A stretch of DNA of 22,135 bases from Kiritimatiellia bacterium (GTDB lineage Bacteria; Verrucomicrobiota; Kiritimatiellia; RFP12; UBA1067), in assembly GCA_017508315.1 (NCBI GenBank), contig JAFVZE010000147.1:1-22135 (forward strand). The letters are read 5' to 3'. This document shows positions 7,755 to 13,465 of the stretch, piece by piece. A model generated the notes under the pieces. It worked only from the letters and a program-made list of their open reading frames with translations. It was not told where the DNA came from and ran no database searches. Positions within the stretch are counted from its first letter, which is position 1. The number at the start of each line of letters is the position of its first letter. Position numbers and translations under genes: made by a program.

Positions 7755-7778
7755 TTTTTTTTTTGGGGGGGGGGGGGG
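7755..7778. repeat. T10-G14 homopolymer pair
   Basis: Ten T residues (7755-7764) are followed directly by fourteen G residues (7765-7778). Tracts of this length are prone to slippage. It sits between att-like site A and the integrase remnant, about 40 bases upstream of that remnant's ATG, so it could alter upstream regulation rather than a clear coding frame. An assembly or base-calling error at this spot is also possible. Confidence 0.7.
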
Positions 7779-7817
7779 TAGGAAGGGCGTCCGGGTTGTG
7801 CCCAAAAAAAGAAGAAG

Positions 7818-7928
7818 ATGAAACTAAAAAAACGAGGTAAAATCTGGTGGATTGACTACCGTGCGAACGGGAATTCGAACGTGAGAAGGGATTCGTCATT
7901 GTCAGACATTTTTTTCTCCTTTTTTTAA
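7818..7928 (+). pseudogene. Tyrosine integrase N-terminal remnant
   Basis: A 36-codon frame, ATG 7818 to TAA 7926-7928. The first 18 residues, MKLKKRGKIWWIDYRANG, are the classic opening of phage-type tyrosine recombinases (the arm-binding beta strands, typically followed by KRVRRSLGT). After residue 18 it degrades (NSNVRRDSSLSD, then a run of F and S) and stops. The core-binding and catalytic domains (R, HxxR, Y) are absent. AGAAGAAG at 7810-7817 directly precedes the start. It lies about 100 bases from att-like site A and its end overlaps the end of the convergent small minus-strand gene. It looks like an integrase truncated by deletion or replacement. Confidence 0.6.
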
Positions 7929-8066
7929 CTCTTCTATGATGAGTGATTCGAGCAGATCTTTTGTGGTCATACCAAGTTCGTCGGCAGCAGCTTTGAAAGC
8001 GTCTGCTACCTTTTTTGGAACATATCCACCTATAAAGGCCTTATCTTTTTTCCTCTGATTCGGCAT
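7902..8066 (-). CDS. Small ribbon-helix-helix-like protein
   Basis: 54 residues from ATG at 8066-8064, chosen because GAGG lies about seven bases upstream. The longer frame to 8144 would overlap the preceding gene. A short strand (KAFIGGYVP) is followed by two helices (KKVADAFKAAADELG and TTKDLLESLIIEELKK), the layout of Arc/MetJ/CopG-type DNA-binding antitoxins or regulators. It is the third gene of the DUF4160-DUF2442 operon, 19 bases behind the second. By analogy with toxin-antitoxin loci it is the best candidate to bind the inverted repeat in the operon promoter. No family name can be assigned with certainty. Confidence 0.65.
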   Translation of the reverse strand: MPNQRKKDKAFIGGYVPKKVADAFKAAADELGMTTKDLLESLIIEELKKGEKNV

Positions 8067-8085
8067 TTCGTGCCTCGTTAATATA

Positions 8086-8349
8086 TCAAGCTTTGACTGC
8101 TTTTTTGCCCTTCGCCTTAATATCGTCCCAGACATCATCTGCACCGATGTCGATATCGCCGGGCCAGTTGAGCCAGCCGAAGGAAACCTGGACGCATTTG
8201 AAAACCGCAGGGTTGGTCAACGGTTTGTAATAGCCCATATCAAAGTATGGCGCACAATCAAAAACACCGCACTCACCATTGTTGAACACAACGGACACGC
8301 GATGATCGTCGATCGCTTTCGCTTCTTTGATAAGCTCGTAGCTGCTCAT
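8086..8349 (-). CDS. DUF2442 domain protein
   Basis: 87 residues. An excellent GAGGTG ribosome-binding site lies five bases before the ATG at 8349-8347 and overlaps the stop of the upstream gene, so the two are tightly coupled. The sequence SVVFNNGECGVFDCAPYFD, then PLTNPAVFKCVQVSFGWLNWPGDIDIGADDVWDD, is the standard DUF2442 pattern (a small beta-rich fold ending in the W-P-xx-D-I-gaddl motif). DUF2442 genes are very often paired with DUF4160 genes, as here, in toxin-antitoxin-like two-gene units of unproven biochemical function. The length is normal for the family. Confidence 0.85.
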   Translation of the reverse strand: MSSYELIKEAKAIDDHRVSVVFNNGECGVFDCAPYFDMGYYKPLTNPAVFKCVQVSFGWLNWPGDIDIGADDVWDDIKAKGKKAVKA

Positions 8350-8352
8350 GGT

Positions 8353-8622
8353 TCACCTCACATCTATTTTGAAGAACGTGCCGCTCTCTCCGTTGATGGT
8401 TTCCCAGTTTGCGAGAAGTTCCGCCTCGTAGTCGGCGATGAACGACTGCACATGGAAAGTCTGATCTTTAGGAAAATCGCCGCGCATTTTCTTTCGGCTC
8501 AGAATATCGAACGTGGCCTCCTTGCCCTGATACCATACGTGGATGTGCGCACGATGATGTTTCGTGTTCTTTTCAGGCTTCATCCTGATAAGGATACCTT
8601 TGAACATAGCAAGTGTCGCCAT
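8353..8622 (-). CDS. DUF4160 domain protein
   Basis: 89 residues from the ATG at 8622-8620, preceded by AAAGGCG. The frame extends to 8682, but that start lies only a few bases beyond the likely transcription start and has no ribosome-binding site. The segment MATLAMFKGILIRMKPEKN, then HHRAHIHVWYQGKEATFDI, matches DUF4160 with its HxPHxHV-like core, here HHRAHIHV. The C-terminal FIADYEAELLANWE helix also fits. It is the first gene of a three-gene operon with the DUF2442 gene three bases downstream. A toxin-antitoxin-like role is commonly suspected but the activity is unknown. Confidence 0.8.
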   Translation of the reverse strand: MATLAMFKGILIRMKPEKNTKHHRAHIHVWYQGKEATFDILSRKKMRGDFPKDQTFHVQSFIADYEAELLANWETINGESGTFFKIDVR

Positions 8623-8682
8623 CGTTTTTCGCCTTTCGTTTTTTCCGCTCTTTTTTTCGCCCATCTCCAGACTACGGGGCAA

Positions 8683-8712
8683 AGTATAGCACAGGTGTTA
8701 ATCACCTGTCAA
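8683..8712 (-). promoter_or_regulatory. Promoter of DUF4160-DUF2442 operon
   Basis: Read on the minus strand: TTGACA (8712-8707), an 18-base spacer, then TATACT (8688-8683). This is a near-consensus sigma70 promoter; transcription would start near 8676, about 55 bases before the DUF4160 ATG. Confidence 0.75.
8691..8709. promoter_or_regulatory. Operator-like inverted repeat inside the promoter
   Basis: ACAGGTG-TTAAT-CACCTGT, seven-base perfect arms around a five-base centre. It fills the spacer and touches the -35 hexamer, so a bound protein would block RNA polymerase. This fits negative autoregulation by the operon's small RHH-like product, which is inference. Confidence 0.7.
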
Positions 8713-8809
8713 CGGCAAAAAATGAAAAAATATTTTCTAATATTTTAAGTAATATCGGGCAAAGTATCCCGCCGCCGAATAATCATGCAACATTCCCCAC
8801 TGCGTCAAC

Positions 8810-8834
8810 GGTTCGACTCCCTCACCTCCACCAT
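8810..8834 (+). repeat. att-like site B, tRNA/tmRNA 3'-end fragment
   Basis: GGTTCGACTCCCT followed by CACCTCCACCA and T. TTCGACT is a typical T-loop, and CACCTCC-A-CCA a typical acceptor strand, discriminator and CCA. It is one base shorter than a canonical tRNA between loop and CCA, and nothing upstream supplies the matching GGAGGTG 5' strand or a paired T-stem, so it is a 3' fragment, not a tRNA gene. It lies 19 bases before the end of rluA-type gene sequence and marks the switch to GC-rich core DNA, as expected for the right end of an island. Confidence 0.55.
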
Positions 8835-8852
8835 AGCTGATTTCTTGACGGT

Positions 8853-9788
8853 TCAGATCCGCGCCCAATCCGGATACTGGGTGCGGATTTCCGTTTCCGC
8901 GCCTGACGAGGGATGAAGGAATGCCGCCGAAAGCGCGTGCAGACAGTGTCCCCGCTGGTTTTCCACGGCGAACGCCCCGTAAAGGCGGTCGTTGATTATG
9001 TGCATTCCCGCGATCGCCAGCTGTGCGCGGATCTGATGTGTGACCCCCGTGCGTATGACCACTTCCAAAAGCGTCCGTTCTTCATTCTCCCGAGTGGTGT
9101 GGGCTATGGGATTGAATCTGGTTACGGCTCTCAGCGGTCTTTGCCGCTCGCGCTGCGCCAAGGTCAGGCGGTTGCGTCTGGCATCGACCATCCGGCAGCA
9201 CGGCGCGGTGGGATCGTGGATAAGATCGTTCTCCAGCGACCCTCCGGCCGTTATGCGGCCTTCCACGAGCGCGAGGTAGGTCTTCCTGACGCTCTGTTCG
9301 GCAAACTGGCGGCGCAGATTGCCGAAGGCGGTTGCGTTCCTCGCCACTATGACCAGCCCCGAGGTATCGGCGTCGATCCGGTGAAGGGCGCCTGCCATGA
9401 GGGGGATGTCGCCAAGTTCCCTGCATTCTGGATACCTTGCGACGACGGCGTTCATGAGCGTGCCGGTCTCTTCGCACGAAAGCGGCTGAACGGGTTGTCC
9501 GGCGGTTTTGTCGAAAGCGAGAAGTTCGGCGTCTTCGAACACGCATTTGAGCGGTCCGGGCGAAGGTCTTACGAGGTTGTCCGACTGCTCCAGCAGGCAT
9601 TCGATTCTTATCTTTTCGCCGCCGCGAAGCTTCAAGCCCTTGGCGCTGCGACGCGAATCCACCGTTATTTCCCCTCTGTCGATCGCCTGTCTCACAAACG
9701 CCTTGGAAGACGAGGGGAACATATCGAACAAAGCGGCGTCCAACCGGACGCCGCCTCGCTCAACGATTATCGTCTTATCTTCAATCAT
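8853..9788 (-). CDS. RluA-family rRNA/tRNA pseudouridine synthase
   Basis: 311 residues. Converts uridine to pseudouridine in structured RNA. An S4-like RNA-binding domain spans about residues 12-62 (VRLDAALFDMFPSSSKAFVRQAIDRG). The catalytic domain follows with ALHRIDADTSGLVIVAR: D139 in the HRID motif is the expected catalytic Asp. It also shows TGVTHQIRAQLAIAG and INDRLYG, the usual C-terminal family motifs. The N-terminal S4 domain and length fit the RluC/RluD branch, but the site modified cannot be read from sequence. Its ATG overlaps the stop of the small lipoprotein gene upstream by eight bases, so it is translated from the coiled-coil/lipoprotein operon. Its 3' end faces the island boundary. 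Confidence 0.9.
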   Translation of the reverse strand: MIEDKTIIVERGGVRLDAALFDMFPSSSKAFVRQAIDRGEITVDSRRSAKGLKLRGGEKIRIECLLEQSDNLVRPSPGPLKCVFEDAELLAFDKTAGQPVQPLSCEETGTLMNAVVARYPECRELGDIPLMAGALHRIDADTSGLVIVARNATAFGNLRRQFAEQSVRKTYLALVEGRITAGGSLENDLIHDPTAPCCRMVDARRNRLTLAQRERQRPLRAVTRFNPIAHTTRENEERTLLEVVIRTGVTHQIRAQLAIAGMHIINDRLYGAFAVENQRGHCLHALSAAFLHPSSGAETEIRTQYPDWARI

Positions 9789-9945
9789 ACCGGTCCATCA
9801 CCGAAGGCGCTATGGGAGCCATACCTTCCCACGACTTGCTCGAAGCCCACGGAAGATCGGTGTCTTCGGCATTGTCGGCGATGCACCCTCCGACGAGCGC
9901 CGCGCCGAAAACGACGAGAAAAATCTCAGTCAGCGAAAATGACAT
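9781..9945 (-). CDS. Small lipoprotein
   Basis: 54 residues from the ATG at 9945-9943, preceded by AAGGA five bases upstream. A longer frame runs to 10041 but lacks that site. A short hydrophobic signal (SLTEIFLVVFGAALVGGC) ends in a lipobox VGGC, so the Cys at residue 21 would be lipidated and the ~33-residue mature peptide anchored to a membrane. The mature part has no known motif. It overlaps the 3' end of the coiled-coil gene by 20 bases and the start of the pseudouridine synthase by eight, so all three are translationally coupled. Function unknown. Confidence 0.65.
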   Translation of the reverse strand: MSFSLTEIFLVVFGAALVGGCIADNAEDTDLPWASSKSWEGMAPIAPSVMDRYD

Positions 9946-11062
9946 CGCCGTCCTTGACCTTGTCCTGTTCCCACGAACCGAGAATGTCGCAGACGACGTA
10001 ATTTTTGCCTTTGACTTCCTGACGCAGGCGGATACGCCCAATGAACTCGCCGGCAGCTCCCTGAAAGCCGGGGCGCTTCACGCCGAGTTCCAAAGAAGGA
10101 AGCGGATTCTCGAGGTTACCGCTCTTGAGTTCCTTCATCGCCTCGGCGGAGAACTCCACTATCGCGAACATATTCTCGTTGTCGGCTTCGATGACCTTGC
10201 CCTTGTCGCCGGCGGGAAGGGTTGTGACGGCGGTCGCGCCTCCGACGGACTTCGCTCCCTGAGTCTGGATCGACTCCTGCAGGAGTTTCTTGAGCTGTTC
10301 GATGAGCTTTTGGGATTTCGCGAACTCTTCCTTCGTCGCTTCGGTCTCGTCCTTGGCGGTCGCGACCTCGTCCTTGAGAGAGGTGATTTCGCTGTTGAGT
10401 TCGTCGATCTGGCTCTTGACCTTGGTGACCTGATTTTCAAGAGTGCTCTTTTCGCCTTCAAGCTTGGTTACCTTCTCCTGCTGCTCCCTGATCGTCACCT
10501 TGTCCTGACGGGCGATCGGTTTGAGCTTGTTGATCTCAGCCACGACCGACTCCAGCTTGGCGCGGAGATCCGCAAGCGCAGCTCGGGTGGTGTTGAGACG
10601 GCTCTGCTGGGTCTTGCAGCTTTCGAAAAGCTTGCTCAGAAGCTCGTCTTCCGTCCCCTTGCCGCGCATGAGAGGCTGGTTGCCGTCCATGACGGGTTTT
10701 CCCTCGAAATCGAGGACATACACCTGACGGAGCTGGGCGCGGTCGTTCTGGTTGTCCCAGTTGTAAGTTTCAAGGTTTGCCTGTTCCAGCGAACCGGGAT
10801 ACTCCTCGAGGACATTTGTCATTTCCGGGGAATCGACGATTTCCGCCTCGACCGGAGAGGTGTCCATCTTGATTTCAAAGGCCGCATCGCTCGCCGGATC
10901 GGCCTTTTCGACCGTGCGCGCGATCTTCACGAGGTAGTCCTCCTGCAACCGGTTGCGGTCGGTCAGCAGAGAACGCTTTGCGTTAAGCTGCGTTTCAAAA
11001 TATAGCGCGGCGCCTGCGAGCACCAAGAACACGTATACGAGGACGTGCAGTACTTTGTTCAT
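9926..11062 (-). CDS. Membrane-anchored coiled-coil protein
   Basis: 378 residues. An N-terminal hydrophobic helix (about residues 5-21, LHVLVYVFLVLAGAALY) acts as signal anchor and puts the rest in the periplasm. Residues ~145-275 form a long coiled coil (repeated LESVVAEINKL, VTKLEGEKSTLENQVTKVKSQIDELN and similar). The final ~90 residues are a small globular domain with beta strands (MFAIVEFSAEAMKEL, GEFIGRIRLRQEV, YVVCDILGSWEQDKVKDGDVIF). I know no named family; a structural or envelope role is plausible. AAGG about ten bases before the ATG is the ribosome-binding site. First gene of a minus-strand operon divergent from tgt. Confidence 0.75.
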   Translation of the reverse strand: MNKVLHVLVYVFLVLAGAALYFETQLNAKRSLLTDRNRLQEDYLVKIARTVEKADPASDAAFEIKMDTSPVEAEIVDSPEMTNVLEEYPGSLEQANLETYNWDNQNDRAQLRQVYVLDFEGKPVMDGNQPLMRGKGTEDELLSKLFESCKTQQSRLNTTRAALADLRAKLESVVAEINKLKPIARQDKVTIREQQEKVTKLEGEKSTLENQVTKVKSQIDELNSEITSLKDEVATAKDETEATKEEFAKSQKLIEQLKKLLQESIQTQGAKSVGGATAVTTLPAGDKGKVIEADNENMFAIVEFSAEAMKELKSGNLENPLPSLELGVKRPGFQGAAGEFIGRIRLRQEVKGKNYVVCDILGSWEQDKVKDGDVIFAD

Positions 11063-11096
11063 AGTTTCGATACCTTGCTTGACTTACTTGCGTAGA

Positions 11097-11125
11097 ATGA
11101 TACACAATTTTTGCGATTCCCGCAA
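11097..11125 (-). promoter_or_regulatory. Promoter of the coiled-coil/lipoprotein/RluA operon
   Basis: On the minus strand TTGCGG (11125-11120), a 17-base spacer, then TATCAT (11102-11097). A short inverted repeat TTGCG-ATTCC-CGCAA (11111-11125) overlaps the -35 box and could be a regulator site. Confidence 0.45.
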
Positions 11126-11143
11126 GTGGTTTCTGGTATTTTT

Positions 11144-11152
11144 TGGTAAAAT
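11144..11152 (+). promoter_or_regulatory. Extended -10 promoter of tgt
   Basis: TGGTAAAAT is an extended -10 element (TGn plus TAAAAT) with no good -35. Transcription would start near 11159, only one to three bases before the tgt ATG at 11161, implying a near-leaderless message; no Shine-Dalgarno is present before that ATG. Confidence 0.4.
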
Positions 11153-11160
11153 ATGCGCAT

Positions 11161-12264
11161 ATGAATTTTGAGGTCTTGAAAGAGGATGCACGCACCAACG
11201 CCCGCTTGGGGAGGTTGAAAACCGCGCACGGCGCGGTCGACACTCCCGTTTTCATGGATGTCGGCACCTTGGCGTCCGTGAAGGCTCTGGAGCCCCGCGA
11301 CCTTAAAGAGACCGGAGCGCAGGTGGTTCTGGGCAACACCTATCATCTTATGCTCAGACCGGGGGCCGAGGTCATCGCCGCGGCCGGCGGTCTGCACAAT
11401 TTCATGCGCTGGGACGGTCCCATCCTGACGGACTCCGGCGGTTTTCAGGTCTTTTCGCTGGCGAAAATGCGCAAGATCACCGAGGACGGCTGCCGCTTCA
11501 ACTCCCATCTCGACGGCCACGAGTTCTTCCTCGGGCCGAAGGAGTCGATGGCGATGCAGCGCGTCCTCGGTTCGGATATCGCGATGGTATTCGATGAATG
11601 TCTGCCGTATCCGTGCGACCGCGAGCGCGCGGAAAAGTCGGTCGAGCAGACCATCCGCTGGGCGAAACGCTCCAAGGACGAGCCGCACGCCGAAGGACAG
11701 ATGGTCTTCGGCATCGTTCAGGGGGGCGTCTACGACGATTTGCGCCGCCATTGCGCCGAAGAGCTCGTGAAAATCGGCTTCGACGGCTACGCAGTGGGCG
11801 GCGTGTCGGTCGGCGAGCCCGAGAATTTCATGTATCAGGCGGTAGACGCATCGGTGCCCTACCTTCCCGAAGACAGGCCGCGCTACGTCATGGGGCTTGG
11901 AGTCATGCACCAGATGGCCGAATGCGTCGCGCGCGGGATCGATATGTTCGACTGCGTCATCCCCACGCGCATCGCCCGGCACGGCACGGCGATAACCAGG
12001 CGCGGCAACGTGGCGATCAAGGCCGCGAAATGGATTTTCGACCAGGGGCCGGTGGAAGAGGGGTGCGACTGCTACTGCTGCCGCAATTTCACCCGCAGCT
12101 ACGTGCGGCATCTTCTCTCGTGCGGCGAAATTCTGGGATTGCGCCTGCTTACGATCCACAATGTGCACGCGCTCAACCGTTTTATGTCGGAGATGCGTTC
12201 CGCGATCGCGGACGGCGTTTTCTCCGAATGGAAAGAACAAGTAAAAAAGGATACGGTAAAATGA
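11161..12264 (+). CDS. tgt: tRNA-guanine transglycosylase
   Basis: 367 residues. Exchanges guanine-34 of GUN-anticodon tRNAs for preQ1, the key step of queuosine synthesis. DSGGFQVFSL gives D91, the substrate-binding/general-base Asp. DMFDCVIPTR gives D264, the expected nucleophile. CDCYCC with C302, C304 and C307, plus H333 in LTIHN, form the zinc site at the same numbers as in E. coli Tgt. YAVGGVSVGEP is the base-recognition loop. The usual TRNARNG is TRIARHG here, a mild divergence. The start at 11161 (MNFEV) is preferred over 11143 by the family's N-terminus. The stop overlaps the yajC start as ATGA. Confidence 0.95.
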   Translation: MNFEVLKEDARTNARLGRLKTAHGAVDTPVFMDVGTLASVKALEPRDLKETGAQVVLGNTYHLMLRPGAEVIAAAGGLHNFMRWDGPILTDSGGFQVFSLAKMRKITEDGCRFNSHLDGHEFFLGPKESMAMQRVLGSDIAMVFDECLPYPCDRERAEKSVEQTIRWAKRSKDEPHAEGQMVFGIVQGGVYDDLRRHCAEELVKIGFDGYAVGGVSVGEPENFMYQAVDASVPYLPEDRPRYVMGLGVMHQMAECVARGIDMFDCVIPTRIARHGTAITRRGNVAIKAAKWIFDQGPVEEGCDCYCCRNFTRSYVRHLLSCGEILGLRLLTIHNVHALNRFMSEMRSAIADGVFSEWKEQVKKDTVK

Positions 12265-12587
12265 ACAGTCTCGTTATGCTCTGCAACGCCGCCGCGGCCC
12301 AGCCCCAGCAGCAGTCTCCCTTCGGCATGCTCGTGCCGATGCTGCTGATTCTCGCAATCTTCTATTTCATGATGATCCGCCCCCAGCAGCGCAAGGAGAA
12401 GGAGCGCCGCAGAATGATCGACGAGTTGCGCGCAGGCGCGAAAATCGTCTTCGCCGGCGGGCTCATGGGCACCATCCAGGAGGCGACGGAAAAGACTTTC
12501 AAGGTCGAGATCGCCCCCGGCACGGTGATTGAGATCGCCCGCTCCTGCGTGCAGGGCGTAGCCGTCGAAGAGCCGGCCAAGAAGTAA
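12261..12587 (+). CDS. yajC: Preprotein translocase subunit YajC
   Basis: 108 residues; ATG overlaps the tgt stop by four bases and AAGGA lies nine bases upstream. A single membrane helix (MLVPMLLILAIFYFMMI) is followed by the family signature RPQQRKEKERRRM, then a cytoplasmic beta domain (AGAKIVFAGGLMGTIQEATEKTFKVEIAPGTVIEIARSCVQGV). YajC associates with SecDF and SecYEG in the inner membrane. The tgt-yajC order is the classic one, but secD/secF do not follow here; a LysM protein gene does, six bases after the stop. Confidence 0.93.
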   Translation: MNSLVMLCNAAAAQPQQQSPFGMLVPMLLILAIFYFMMIRPQQRKEKERRRMIDELRAGAKIVFAGGLMGTIQEATEKTFKVEIAPGTVIEIARSCVQGVAVEEPAKK

Positions 12588-12593
12588 GTCGAC

Positions 12594-13463
12594 GTGGCGC
12601 TCGTTCGCGGCAAGTTTGGAATCGAATACAACCCGAGGCAGAATGAGAGGGATTCCTCCGGTCTCGGGTGGGTGTTCGTTCTTGTCGCGATCGTCGCGCT
12701 CGTCTCGCTCGTCTGGACGCTTGTCGGGCGGCTGCGCGGCGGCGGAGAAACGGAAATCGAACCGTCCCTCCCCCCCGCACCGCTCCCGGCGGAGGTTCGC
12801 CCGCCCGCGCCGCCTCCGGAGCCTCCGGACGGGAAAAGCGCCGTTTCTCTCGCCGGTTCGGATTCCGAGGCGCTCGCCAGACGTCCGGTGAAGGTCCGCA
12901 ACCTTCTCATGCGTCTTGAAGAGGCCGAACGCCGGCGCGATGTCGAGATGGCCGTCTCCACCATCGAACAGCTGCGCGCTCTCCCCGGCTCGCCCGCCGC
13001 CGATCTCGACAACGTGCTCGCGAGACGTCTGGGGGATTTGAACATGAAACGGCTTTTCACGCTGAAAAACGCGCAATGGGTCAAGGAGGTGACGGTCAAG
13101 CGCGGCGACAGCGCTTCGCGCATCGCCGCGGAGAACGGCTCGACCCTCGCTTCGCTTTCCAGATTGAACGGCGGCAACGTCGAGAGGGTCATTCTGGGGA
13201 CGAAGATCCGGGTCATGAACCATCCGCGCTTCATTCTCGTCGTGCACAGGCGCGCGCGCACCGCGGATCTGCAGCTTAACGGCAAGTTCTTCAAGCGCTA
13301 CGATCTCGCCTCGCCGGTGACCGGCGCCGACGGCGCGTACGAAGTGCCCTCGCGCATCCGTCCGTTCTGGTCTGAACGCGGCATATTCTTCTCCATGAAA
13401 GACCGCGCCGAACTTGAGATGCTGCTTCCCGCCGGAGCGTCGGTGCTGGTTTCGGAATTCTGA
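12594..13463 (+). CDS. Membrane-anchored LysM protein with partial YkuD-like tail
   Basis: 289 residues from GTG 12594. One membrane helix (residues ~26-45) and a proline-rich linker (~58-78) are followed by a helical segment, then a LysM domain (~164-208: VKRGDSASRIAAENGSTLASLSRLNG...ILGTKIRV) that binds peptidoglycan. Residues 213-289 look like the first half of an L,D-transpeptidase (YkuD) fold (ILVVHRRARTADLQLNGKFFKRYDLASPVTGADGAYEVP), but the protein ends without the catalytic HxxxxxxSHGC region. It is likely a cell-wall-binding, non-catalytic relative. The start has only weak AAGAAG upstream; ATG alternatives inside would lose the membrane helix. It sits between yajC and the transporter fusion with gaps of six and two bases. 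Confidence 0.75.
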   Translation: MALVRGKFGIEYNPRQNERDSSGLGWVFVLVAIVALVSLVWTLVGRLRGGGETEIEPSLPPAPLPAEVRPPAPPPEPPDGKSAVSLAGSDSEALARRPVKVRNLLMRLEEAERRRDVEMAVSTIEQLRALPGSPAADLDNVLARRLGDLNMKRLFTLKNAQWVKEVTVKRGDSASRIAAENGSTLASLSRLNGGNVERVILGTKIRVMNHPRFILVVHRRARTADLQLNGKFFKRYDLASPVTGADGAYEVPSRIRPFWSERGIFFSMKDRAELEMLLPAGASVLVSEF

Positions 13464-13465
13464 AC

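Noticed and set aside
7690..7899. 69-codon minus-strand frame through the poly-C/poly-A tract as a phase-variable gene
   Set aside because: No ribosome-binding site, no recognisable protein features, and it runs antisense to the integrase remnant.
8623..8682. Upstream start for the DUF4160 gene at 8682
   Set aside because: It lies only a few bases beyond the predicted transcription start, lacks a ribosome-binding site, and adds a lysine-rich extension foreign to the family.
8745..8833. Complete tRNA or tmRNA gene ending at 8833
   Set aside because: Only the T-loop-to-CCA part is present; no GGAGGTG 5' acceptor strand or D and anticodon arms upstream, the T-stem does not pair, and spacing is one base short.
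8913..10001. 362-codon plus-strand frame
   Set aside because: Shadow of the RluA-family gene, whose HRIDADTSG motif lies on the minus strand.
9812..11005. 397-codon plus-strand frame
   Set aside because: Shadow of the membrane coiled-coil gene; the leucine/aspartate-rich repeats mirror the coiled-coil codons.
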